DNA from: Rhizomys pruinosus
Lineage: Eukaryota > Chordata > Mammalia > Rodentia > Spalacidae
Assembly (NCBI GenBank): GCA_009823505.1
Contig: VZQC01011003.1
Location: forward strand, 2,693,809-2,757,808
Direction of reading: 5' to 3'
DNA length: 64,000 nt
The position numbers and the translations under genes are program-made. The notes under the pieces are model-generated. The model searched no databases. It was not told the DNA's origin and was given only the letters and a program-made list of their open reading frames with translations. This document shows, in pieces, positions 48,005 to 58,511 of the stretch. The stretch's first letter is position 1; each line of letters begins with the position of its first letter.

Positions 48005-51000
48005 TTGTTGTTTGTTTTCCAAAATGCATTATGCCCAACTGCTTGGTACAAAAGCCGCAGGGGGCCCTACAAAGAAATAACTTTTAAACTGGGTAATGTG
48101 GCACTGCATCCACAGATGAGGGAAAACCATTCGCGTGTTTTTTTTTCTCTTTCTGAATGTGTTATTTAACTCAAGCATGATGTCCTCTAGCCTCCAGCCA
48201 TTTTCCTGCAAGCTCGTTATTTCGTCTTTCTTAACTGCGGCATAGAACTCCATGGTATAGATGTCCACGTTTTCCTTATCCACTCGTCAGTTGAGGGCAT
48301 TTAGGTGGGTTCCAACTCCTTGCTATTGTGAGGAGAACTGCAGAGAAACAGGGCCATGCATGTATCTCGTGGTGGCGTAATCTTGAGGGTACATGCCTAG
48401 TGAGTGGTATGGCTGGGTCGGGTGGCAAAGTTCATTCCAAGTCTTCAAGGGTTCTCCACACGCGTTCCATAGTTGCTGTACGAGTTTACATGCCCACCAG
48501 CATGGAGAGTGTTCCCCTTTCTCCACAACCTCTCCAGCACTTGGTATCATTGTTTTCTTGATCCTAGCCAGTCTTATTGGGATTAAGATGATATCTTAAA
48601 GTGGTTTTTGATCTGCATTTCTTAATGATTTATGATGTTAAACACTTCTTAGGGTGGTTTCTCAGCCATCTCTAAGTACTCAATTGTGAAGTCTCATGTT
48701 CAGCTCTTTGCTCTATCAAGTGGGTCATTTGTTTTCTTTTTTCTTGTTTTTTAGAGGAAGTTTTATTTAGTACTGGAAATCAATTGCTTTTTCAGATATA
48801 TCTGCAGTGAAGGGTTTCCCTCCTCCCACTCTGTGGGATTCTCTCCACTTCCTTGAATTGTTTCTTTTGATGTACAGAAGCTTTTGAGTTAATGAGATCC
48901 AATTTGTCATTGTCGACCTTAAATCTGTGCAGCTGCTGTCTGATATTAGGAAGTCTTTTTCGTAAGCCTATGTCTTTGAGTCTGCTGCCAACTTTTCTTT
49001 TATCACCTTCAGTTTGGGGTTTCATGTTGAGGTCTTTGATCTCTGGAGGTGACTTTTGTACAGGGCGAAGGGTAGGGGTTGAATTCATTCTTCTACAAGT
49101 GGGATCCAGTTTTGCCACTCCATTTGCTGATGATGCTGTTTTTCCTCCATTGTGGCTTCTGCCCCCTGGTCAAATATGAGATGGCTGAATTGATGTGCTC
49201 AGATTGGATCTTCGTTTTGGTTGTTCCATTGGTCAACAGTCTGTTTTTGTGCCAGTACCAGCTGTTGTTTATGACTATCGTCCTGTAGTCATAGTTTTGA
49301 AATCTGGTAATAGAGATCTCTCCGTGAGCTCTTTTCACTCAGGGTTGATTTTGACTATTAGGGTCTCTTGTTTTTCCAAATGAATTTAAGAACTTTTCTT
49401 CCAAGCCGTGACGAAAACTCTTGGGGAGTTGTTTGATTGATGCATTTAATCTATACAAAAGGTTTTGGTAAAATGGGACATTTTTACAATGTTTAATTAT
49501 ATCCCAATCAATGAGATGGGAGGTTTTTCCATCTTCTGAGGTCTTCTTCAATTTCTTCGTTTAAGGGTCTTAAAAATTTTGTTGTAGAAAAAGTTTGTGT
49601 TGGAGATACTTTGGTTAGGTTTTGTTCCTAGGTATCTTATTGTTTTTGAGGCATTGTGAGGAAGGTCTCTTTGAATTCTTTCTCCAGTGCTTGTTTTTGC
49701 TGTAAAGAAGGCCATGTGATTTTTTTTAGATTAATTTGTATGCGCCACTTTGCTGAAGCTGTTAATAATTTCTAGGCAGTTTTGCTGGTGGAAAAGTTTT
49801 AGCATCCCTTAAGATAAACCATCCCATATCATGCAGCAAATGGGATAGTTGTGACTTCCTCCTTTCCCACATTAGACTCCTTTAATATCTTTTCTTGCCT
49901 TCATTGCTCTAGCAAGTGTTTCAAGCACTGATATTGAAGAGGAGTTGGGACAGGGGGCAGCCTGCCGTATTCCTAACCTATAAAGGTCATGTTTTCTGTC
50001 ATTACCCATTTCTAGACATGATTTGGCTGTGGGTTTCTGTATATGGCTTGATTACATTGAGGAATGACCCTCCAATTCCAATTCCTGGCCGGAACTTTAA
50101 GCATGAAGGATTGGATTTTGTCAAAGGCTTTTTCAGCTTCAAATTGAGATGATGGTTGTGGTTTTGTCTTGATTCCGTTTAGTTTTGATGATGTTTATTG
50201 TTTTATGTATGTTTGACACCATCTGCATCTCTGGTATGAAATCCAACTTGGTCATATTGGATGATCTTCTTGAGTGTGGTCTATATGCGATTGGGCCCGT
50301 ATTCTGTTTAGAATTTGGCATCTGTGTTCATGAGGGAGATGGTCTATAAGTCTCCTTTTTTTTTTTAACTTTTTTTTTTTTTTTTTTTTTATTGTCCGAT
50401 GTGTATGATGTATTGTGTGCATGCGAAGTAATGTGCAACACCCGTTCGTGCAATGCCGCGGAGGTAGACGAGGGCTGTCGGACTCCCCTGGAACTGGAGT
50501 TCTCCTAGGAATGTAGTTCTGAGAATTTCAGACGCTTCGTGCCGCCATGTGGGTGATGCTGGGTTCTGGGAACAACCCGGGTCTCTCTGCAAGATGCGGG
50601 TCCGCGGCTCTCTAACCCTAGGCCACTCCTCCACCCTATAAGTTACTCCTTGTTCTCTAGTTTGCGTCTTGCCTGGTTTTGGTATAAGTGATGTTGGCTT
50701 TCATAGAGGACTTTGGGAGAATTCCCTCTGATTGTATACTTCTAAAACAGTTTCAGTAAGAATGGTTGAGGTCTTTTGAAATGTTTTTATAGAATTCTGC
50801 TGTGAACCATCTGGGCCTGGGGCTTTTTTTGGTGGGAGGCTCTTACTACATTCTCTATTTTCTTCATAATTATGGGTCTATTTAAGCTTTGCGGTCTCTT
50901 CTTGGCCAAGCATTGGTGTTCTCAGTATGTCAGATATTCATCATTTCTTCTAGGTTTCAAATCTTGGGAGAATATAGTTTCTTGTAATATTCCCATATAA

Positions 51001-51380
51001 TTTTCTTTGATCTTTTCCTTGTCGTTGTAGATATTTCCCTTTCATCACATAGTGTATTGATTTGGAGTTGTTCCTTCTTTCTTTTGGTTAACTGGGCTAG
51101 AGGTCTGTCTATCTTGTTTATTCTTTCAAAGAACCAACTTTTGGCTTCATTGATTTTTTGTATTGTTTTCTTTGTTTCTATTTCATTGATTTCTGCTCTG
51201 ATTTTTGTTATTTCTTCCTGTCTGTTGTGTTTAGGGTTCATCTGTTGTTGCCTCTCAAGTGCTTTTAGCTGTAGTGTTAGATCATTCACTTGTGCTCTTT
51301 CTGTTTTTCTAATGTAGGCACCCAGGGCTATAAACTTCCCTCTTAGGACTGCTTTTAAGGTATCCCATAGGTTTTGTTGT
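47780..51380 (-). repeat. L1 retrotransposon, 5'-truncated, ORF2 3' part plus 3' UTR
   Basis: Minus-strand homology to L1 ORF2 in collinear order: NLWDTLKAVLRGKFIALGAY and INEAKSWFFERINKIDRPLA (51000-51380), then reverse-transcriptase-region remnants, NNSWYWHKNRLLTNG (about 49200-49280), LKDIGLRKRLPNIRQQLHRF (48880-48960), VDIYTMEFYAAVKKDEI near the C terminus (48220-48275), and 3' UTR with a 43-T run (47961-48003). Frameshifts and stops break it everywhere; it is a dead copy. The endonuclease part and everything 5' of it are missing. A B2 interrupts it at 50360-50640 and a B1 abuts its 5' end. Confidence 0.9.
50360..50640 (-). repeat. B2-type SINE with many small indels
   Basis: Recognisable from CAATGCCGCGGAGGT to AGGCCACTCCTCCACCC, but with extra and missing bases throughout while CpGs are kept. 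Confidence 0.85.
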
Positions 51381-51381
51381 G

Positions 51382-51560
51382 GGCGCATGCCTTTAATCCT
51401 AGCACTTGGGAGGCAGAGGCAGGCGGGTCTTTGTGAGTTCAAGGCCAGCCTGGTCTACAGAGTGAGTTCCAGGACAGCTGGGGTTATAGGGAGACCCTGT
51501 CTCGAAAAGACCAAAAAATAAATTAATTAATTAATTAAAATAAATAAATAAATAAATAAA
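51382..51560 (+). repeat. B1 SINE with (AATTA/AATA)n tail
   Basis: Headless B1 from CGCATGCCTTTAATCC, tail (TTAA/AAAT)n to about 51560. Confidence 0.88.
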
Positions 51561-51562
51561 TA

Positions 51563-51835
51563 AACACAGTTGGGTGAGGAAGAACTGGACTTCTTTAAGG
51601 GGGGTCTCCGGATAGGCTGACTAGAGCTCAGAGGGTGAACAGGCATTGAGGAATGGCCAGGGAGAGTAATTTGGCACAATAGACCCTAACACAAATTATG
51701 GAGTATATGAATTCCGGACTTGGGGTCTGTGGGAGGGCTCTAATGGAGAAGCGGGAATAAAGGCAATTAAGACTGATTGCAAATTATGTATAAAATATAC
51801 ACAAAATTCAATAAAATGTTTTTAAAAAACAGGAT
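51563..51835 (+). repeat. Second copy of the unclassified repeat end
   Basis: Matches 42395-42655 along its length with scattered differences; ends in AATAAAATG, resembling a poly-A signal at the 3' end of a retroposed sequence. Confidence 0.7.
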
Positions 51836-51879
51836 ATAATCCTAATTAGATAAAGCAGAACTCTTATCGATCTTTTGAG

Positions 51880-53050
51880 GCAGTGTCTTGCTACATAGCC
51901 CAGGACAACCTCTAATTCATGATTCTCCTGCTTTAAGCTTCTAGACTACTAGAATATTGGGATTGCAGTTTTTTCAAACCACATATGGACTTTTTAAAAT
52001 TAGTGGGTGAAGAGTGCTATATCATAGTTTTGGTTTGTCATTTCCAAATGAATCATGATCATATATTAATATTCCACTTAACATACCTTCTCCAGAAAAA
52101 TACATGTCCAAGTTTTTATCCTTTTTTGATAGATCATCTCACACTGCAGCCCATGCTGGCCTGGAACTCACTATGTAGCTAAACACCCCTCTCCCATCAC
52201 CCTCCCTGGTGCAGAGATTACGGGTATGAGCCATCGTATTCAACTTGCTTGTTTTTAAATTGGATTGTCTCTTGAGTTTTGAGTTACATGAATTTTTTTT
52301 CTTGAGACAATGTTTTCTGTGTAACTTATGCTGGCCTCAAACTTGCTATGCAATTGAAAGTAACATTGAAATGGAAATCCTCCTGCCTTATCCTAACAGA
52401 ATTCTGTGATTACAGTTGTGCCCAACCACACTGGCTTATTATTTCTTTTTTTGTTTTTCTTTTTTTTTTTTTTTTTGTATTTTTGAGACAGGGTCTCCCT
52501 GTAGCCCCAGATGTCCTGGAACTCACTTTGTAGACCAGGCTGACCTTGAACTCACAGAGATCCAGCTGCCTCTGTGCTGGGATTAAAGGCATGCACCACC
52601 ACGCATGGCTCTGGCTTATTATTTCTATATAAATTCTGGCTATATGCCTCCTTAGTAGATATGATTCCTATTAGTATATATGATTTGTATACGTCTGTCC
52701 TCTTCCTTCTGAAAAATCCTTGTGTTATATGTACATAGGTGCCTATGTATGTTTGTATGTATGGGATTGAGCACATACAAACACCTGGGGAGACCAAAGG
52801 TCAACTTTGTATGTCATTTCTCAGGAGGTATCCATCATGTTTTATGAGTCATGGTCTCTCACTGACTGACACTTGGGTCTGGCAGATTAGGCCCAGGGAT
52901 GGGATGCCCCTGTCTTTAAACACCCCTCCCCCATTCCACAACACTGGTATTACAAACCTGTGCCACCACTCTCAGCTTTTTACAGAAGTGCTGGGGATAG
53001 AACTCAGGTCCTCTTGATTGCACAGGAAGTATGTTATCATCTCTCTACCT
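51880..53050 (-). repeat. Old B1/B4-type SINEs, antisense
   Basis: Diverged B1-like pieces 51880-51980, 52125-52240 and 52300-52440; a younger B1 52470-52612 with CTGGCTTATTATTTCT on both sides; a B4-like element about 52740-53050. Confidence 0.68.
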
Positions 53051-53079
53051 CTTAAAAGATCTTGATAATGAATGCCTTA

Positions 53080-53083
<4 letters not shown>

Positions 53084-53114
<31 letters not shown>
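53084..53114. repeat. (GT)n microsatellite
   Basis: About 15 GT units inside SINE-derived sequence. Confidence 0.95.
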
Positions 53115-53117
<3 letters not shown>

Positions 53118-53890
53118 TATACATGGGCCATTGTCTCCATGTGGCTGTCAGAGGACAACTTGCAGAAGTTGGTTCTCTCCTTTTTTTTTTTTTTTTTTTT
53201 TGTCTTTTGAGACGGGGTCTCCTTGTAGCCCCAGTTGTTCCTGGAACTCGCTCTGTAGACCCAGGCTGCCTTGAACTCAACAAAGAGATCCGCCTGCCTC
53301 TGCCTCCCAATCTCTAGAATTAAAGGTGTGCTCCACCATGCCAGGCTGGTTCTCTCCTACCGCATAGGTCCTGGAGAGCAAACTCAGGTCATTAGGCTTG
53401 GCATTAAGCACTTTTAGCCACTGAGCCATTTTGCTGGCCCAAGACCCTTGATATACCTTAAACTAAGTGACAGGTACATGGATGAACTTTTATTTACTTA
53501 TTTATTTACTTATTTATTTATTTTACTTTTTTTTTTTTGTCTTTTGGAGACAAGGTCTTTCTGTAGCCCCAGTTGTCCTGGAACTCGCTCTGTAGACCAG
53601 GCTGGCCTTGAACTCACAGAGATCCACCTGCCTCTGCCTTCCAAGTGCTGGGATCACAGGTGTGCGCCACCACACCCAGCTACTTTTTTTTATATGTATG
53701 AGTGTACCGTCTGCATGTAGGTAGATACACCCACCTCGCGCAGTGCTGTGGTCAGAAAAGGGTGTTGGATTCCCCTGGAACTGGAGTTAAAGATGGCTTT
53801 TAGCTGCCATGTGGGTGCTGGGAATGGAACCTGGGTCCTCTGCAAGAGCAGTCAGTGCTCTTAACCACTGAGCCCTCTCTCCAGCCCATG
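53115..53890 (-). repeat. Nested antisense SINEs: B1, B1, B2
   Basis: B1 53178-53348 inside an older SINE (GGTTCTCTCCT occurs on both sides), B1 53527-53685, B2 single-motif 53692-53888. ATGGATGAACTTTTA occurs before and after the last pair. Confidence 0.82.
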
Positions 53891-54054
53891 GATGAACTTT
53901 TAATTCACATTTTATTTTTTAACAAATGGGTTAAGTTGATTTATTCGCACTACAATTTCATTTTTGTTTCAGAACTGCCACACTCTTGGGTTTCTACCCC
54001 ACCCTAAGCTCATCCTTCTGGTGAGGTGATGTCACTTATGATTCACCCTGGTCT

Positions 54055-54215
54055 TTTTTTTTTTGGTCTTTTTGAGACAGGGTCTCCCTTTAGTCCCAGC
54101 TGGCCTAAGAGCTCACTCTGTACACCAGGCTGGCCTTGAACTCACAAAGATCCACCTGCTTCTGCCTCCCAAGTGCTGGAATTAAAGGCGAGTGCCACCA
54201 CGCCTGGCTCATAAA
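54055..54215 (-). repeat. B1 SINE
   Basis: Antisense B1; the last SINE before the SINE-free 560 bp leading into the TBC1D12 CpG island. Confidence 0.9.
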
Positions 54216-54779
54216 AAGCTCCTTAACCAAACCTGAATCCTAACCTGTTTCGGAATTCTCTCTATAAGCTGGTTCGTTTCAGTCTTTTATTTACCAGATG
54301 TTTTCCTCCTATTAAGTTTTTGCTGATCCAATTTTCTACTTTACACTACATCAGTTTTAGTGTCATAGCTTTGTAATTGCTGGCGCCTCTCTTGTCATTC
54401 CTGTGGCTACTTATCTGTCTTGTAAATTGTACATTAAATACATTTCATTGCCACTTCAGCTATCACCCTATTTTAGTCCGTTATCACACGGTGCTATAAT
54501 TATTAATAGTCTTTTTCTGCCTGACTCCATTTCAACTCCATACGCGGGTAACATGAGAACAAACGTGCTGAAAAGGAGTGCTAGGTAAGAAGATAACTTC
54601 GGTAAGTGTGGAAGATGAATTAGAATGCATGGGGCAATTAGACCCTGAACTGGGGCAACTGGGCTTCCTCACTGTTGATACAAAAGAATGTAAACACTGC
54701 TCATGGGTGACGAGTTAAAGCCGGGAAGACAGGCTGTCTTATTTTGCTCTCACAAATCAACTGCGTTCAGTGACTTTCC

Positions 54780-55126
54780 CCTAAGCGGACAGTCCCGCCC
54801 TTCCTTCTGCTAGGAACTGTCATCCCGAGTGCACCAACCAGGTTCCTGCCTCCAGACTGCAGATCCCAGATCGGCCTCTCGGGTCTCTCTAGCTGCCATC
54901 TCTATGGTTCGGGGACGCTCCGGTCGCGGCTTGCCCAGTCCTGCTCTCGCGCCTGCGCGAGCCCAGCGCGTGCCCTCCCTCTGGCAACTGTCCAGCCGGC
55001 GGGTGGGAGGGGTGGGTCTGGGAGCGTTGCGGCGGTGGCCGCGGCCCCTGAGCGCAGGGCGGTTCTGTGACCAAGCCTGCGCGGGGTAGTCCTCCGCCTC
55101 CTCGGGCGGCGGCCACCGGCCCGCAG
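54780..55126 (+). promoter_or_regulatory. TBC1D12 CpG-island promoter and 5' leader
   Basis: GC content and CpG frequency rise sharply from about 54780 and stay high to about 56200, spanning the TBC1D12 first exon. A near-palindromic NRF1-type site GCGCCTGCGC lies at 54949-54958, and G-rich Sp1-like sequence at about 55000-55020. No TATA box seen. The start of transcription is not determined. The same sequence recurs at about 58558-58904 in the duplicated block. Confidence 0.75.
54904..55089 (+). other. Possible upstream ORF in the TBC1D12 leader (61 codons)
   Basis: ATG at 54904, stop TAG ending at 55089, 37 nt before the main ATG and in a different frame. The peptide begins MVRGRSGRGLPSPALAPARA and is Arg/Pro/Ala-rich as expected from CpG-island sequence, so it may have no function of its own. 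It matters only if transcription starts left of 54904. Confidence 0.35.
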
Positions 55127-56034
55127 ATGATGGGTCCGGAGGAGGTCGGAGGCTGCTCGGGAGGAACCAAGTTGCTCCCGGTCCCGGCGCCGGAGCGCGG
55201 GGGTCAGGACAGGAAGATGATCGCGACCACAGGCGGCTTCGGCGGAGGAGCTGTTGCCGCGGAGCTCCCGGAGGAGGCTGGGGAAGAGGAGCCAGAGACG
55301 CCCCCGCCGCAGCTCCTCCAGCGCTTCCTCGCGGCGGCGGGCGGACAGCTGGAACCCGGGCTCTGTTCCTGCCCCCATCTCGCTGGCCCGGTCGGCGCCC
55401 CTCGGTCCCCGGCAGCCTGGAGCTCCGACTCCTGCTTGCCAGACTGGGGCCGTGGGCGCGGCGGCGCGGGGGCGGTGAGGGTCCGGGCGACGTGCCGGCC
55501 GGGCATGACCAACGGGGACTCGGGCTTTCTGCCGGGCCGGGACTGTGACGACCGGGAGGCGGCGCGCGGGCTTGCTGGCGCCGGGGACCCGAAGACGAGC
55601 GGCTGCCGCCCCGTCGTCTACCTTCGCCGGGAAGGGCCTGCTGACGAAGGCGTGGACGGCGCGGGCAGCCCGGAGGACTGGGCCGCGCCGCTCGAGGACC
55701 CGCTGCGGAGCTGCTGCCTGGCAGCCGCGAACCCAGAGAGCACCGGCAGCGGCTCGGCGGGCAGCGAGGACGCCGGGTCGGAGGAGGGCGCGCCCCCCGC
55801 CACCTCGGCCCCCGCCTTGGCCGAGAGGACTCGTGCTGACTCGGAGTGCAGCCCCGGTTTCCCGGACGTCCACTTGAACTCTCGGAACACGTTCGAGGTG
55901 AGCCACCGCCAGAGCGCCGGCGACCCCCTGCCCCCGGCGGGCCAGCAGGTGTCCTTGTCCGCTGCGGAGCCGGGACCGGCGGGGATCACAGCCCGGGCTC
56001 CACGGACTGGCGGCTTCGCGGACTTCTTCACCAG
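55127..56034 (+). CDS. TBC1D12: TBC1D12 exon 1 (N-terminal coding exon)
   Basis: 908 bp coding part, about 302 residues, from [20 protein letters not shown] to GGFADFFT plus a split Arg codon, ending at a GTAGGG donor (56035). The sequence matches the low-complexity N-terminal half of TBC1D12 (GGFGGG motif, [47 protein letters not shown]), and the gene follows NOC3L as in other mammals. I start at ATG 55127; the ATG at 55130 has the better Kozak context and may be used. TBC1D12 and its paralog TBC1D14 act with RAB11 on recycling endosomes; the TBC (Rab-GAP-type) domain is encoded by later exons not in this window. The exon is GC-rich and open on several frames, so the long antisense ORFs here are shadows. 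Confidence 0.94.
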
Positions 56035-58510
56035 GTAGGGCGCGGGGCGCGGGGCGCGGGGCTCCGGGCGGGGCCGGGCCGGGCCGGAGCTGGCGGACAG
56101 CGGCCACGCGCTTGTGGACTTAGCTCTGATTTGTGGCTGGGGAAGAGGAACTGGGTCGGCCTGGGGTTTCTGTAGAAGTTGCGAACTCTGCGAGGAGCCG
56201 ACCTTCCTGTTGCTCTGTCAGCTGGAGGCGTCCACGCGGTTCACACCTGGTTTCTGGGCTCCCAGGTCTGACCAGACACCAAGTGCCCTATCTTCCGTTG
56301 TCTCTCCTCAATAGCAAATGACCACCGCTCTAGTTTTTAAATTGTATTGCACGGATGGTTGTTAGCTGCCATGTGAGTACTGGGAATCGAACCTGGGTCC
56401 TCTGAAAGAGCAATCAGTGCTCTTAACCACTGAGCTAACTCTCCACTCCCTGCCTCAGCTTCTTGAATGCTGGGATTACAGGTGTAATCCAGCCTACTGG
56501 CAAAAATATATTTAAAGCTTGTAGTGACAGTATTATATAAGACCTCAAGGCTAATTAAATATATATAAATATATATGTATATATTTGTGACACCTTGTAG
56601 CTTCTGTTTATTGGACATTAAATCTGTCTTGATCATGTTTTGTGGTTAAGTATCACACAATTTTTATATCTACAAGGGTTTTGGAGATCACCAGTCCAAC
56701 CCATATGTCCTGAATGATTGCTTTGTGCTAGAATTGGGAATAGACATGATTTAAACTGTGCTCTCATCTCACTGATGGAGATTAAGTTAGAAAACAAGTA
56801 CATAAATCTGTACTGCAATTTGTGAGCAATAAGAATGCAAATCTCACATCTTATTACCAGCAGGCATTAATTTTTATCAAACTTTTAAACTTTCTGTAAC
56901 CTAGGAATTTTATTTACACGGATAGATTTTATTCATGTGGCTTCATTATTTGTATGTATCAGAAAACTTTTTTTGCTACTACATATGTGCGTGAGGTGCA
57001 GGTGTGCATGTGTTTGCATGTGCACATTGCTGTGGTGCGGGTGCATGTGTGTTTGCATGTGCACATGTATGTCCTTGGGTAGAAAGGCCTGAGGTTTGTG
57101 TGGGTTGTCTTCCCCAATCCCTCTCTACCTTAATATGTTGAGACAGTGTCTCTTAGTTGAACCTAGAGTTCACTGAATCTGAGTGGTCTGGCTAGCCAGC
57201 TTGGTCTGAGGAGGATTCCCTATCTCAATTTCCCAAATGCTGGGATTACAGGTAGGCCACCATATCTTCCAAGCCTTTATGTGTATTCTAGGGCTATGAA
57301 CTCAGATCCTCACTCTTGGGTGGCAAGTGCTTACCAGCTGAGCCATCTCCCAGTCCCAAAGAACTGGATTTAAAGTTTGAAAACCAATCTAAACAAACAA
57401 AAGCCCAATAATAACTTAAGCACTCAAAGGTTATTTTTTTTTTCATTTTACTTTATGTGGTGTGCATGTGTATTTGCACTTGCCAAGGCACATGTCAATA
57501 TCTTAGACACGGTTGCTCCATTGCAGGATATTCTTTAAATAGAGCAGAGTGAGAGGTAGTTTAAATGTTAAATTTGCATTTAGAAAGTCTTAGTATTTAG
57601 GTAAAGCCTTAACTGCATTGTGGACCACCTAAAGGCAGGCACTGTGACATTTATCTGTAAAGATGCAGTATCTAACACTGACACAAAGACCTCCATTCAG
57701 GTTAGATTAAATTGGTAGCTTTCATGACTTCTCTACTGTCCTTTAAGAGTGTAATTTTGAACAAATCCTTAATCATTAAACAAACAAAAAAAAATCAGAA
57801 AGTAACCATTGTCACAGTAACCCAACATTTTTTTTTTTTTTCCTGTGCCATTTCATTGTCAACTCTGAAGCTCTGGGTATGGGCTGCCTTGGGATCAGCT
57901 TGCTCTGGGATGGATCCTTGTTCTTTGGTGTACCCTGCTCTTGCTTCATTCTCTACATGAAGTAGCTCACTCTTTAAAGAAGGCAGTTCAGTTAGCTAGT
58001 GGTAACTAAGGTTATAAACTGAGATTCCTGATGGCCAGTTCCTGTTTATGTTGTTACCAACTGTTTATTTTATGCCTCTTTTCTCTCCTACCTGTTCATC
58101 CTCCTTTTTTCCCTTCTTCCCTGCCACTTTTCCCCTTAACTAGACAAAAATGTGTAACAAACATATTAAAAATAGTTTCTTATAGACTGGTCCATAAAAA
58201 AAAAGTTTCATGCTGGTTCATGGCAGCACTTGGGAAACTGATGCAGAAGGATTGCTCTGAATTGGAGGCCAGCTTGGATACAGAGTGAGACCTTGCCTCA
58301 GAAAAACAGAACACGGGACTGGAGAGATGGCCTAGCGGTTAAGAGCACCGACGCTCTTGCAGAGGACCCGGGTTCAATCCCCAGCACCCACATGGCGGCT
58401 AAGAACCGTCTGTAACTCCAATTCCAGGAGAACTCCAGTTCCAGGGGAATCCGAGACCTTCTTCTGACCTCCGCGGCATTGCACGACACGGGTGCACAGA
58501 CCTGCATGCA
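56035..58510 (+). other. TBC1D12 intron 1, first part
   Basis: Begins with the donor and a GC-rich tail of the CpG island (to about 56200). Then mostly unique AT-rich sequence with a B3-like minus-strand SINE fragment (56348-56450), an AT-rich stretch near 56560-56585, a B4-like minus element (about 56985-57360), a B4/B1 fragment (58215-58305) and a B2 (58316-58510) cut off by the N at 58511. Confidence 0.7.
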
Positions 58511-58511
58511 N
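58511..58511. other. Single N: contig junction
   Basis: One N inside a B2 SINE. On its right the sequence jumps back to what was seen at 54734. This is where two overlapping contigs appear to have been placed end to end. Confidence 0.9.

Noticed and set aside
48029..51442. ORFs with reverse-transcriptase-region similarity
   Set aside because: Fragments of a dead, frameshifted L1 ORF2, not an independent gene.
32682..54903. Shared bidirectional promoter for NOC3L and TBC1D12
   Set aside because: The genes diverge, but their starts are about 22 kb apart with separate CpG-rich promoters.
54902..56107. 401-codon antisense ORF (and a 364-codon one at 58588-59682)
   Set aside because: Stop-poor GC-rich shadow of TBC1D12 exon 1; no family resemblance, and the plus-strand frame is the recognised gene.
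1412..58507. Many 60-75 codon ORFs reading [15 protein letters not shown].. or [13 protein letters not shown]..
   Set aside because: All are translations of the same B2-type SINE in different frames; they recur wherever the SINE does and are not genes.
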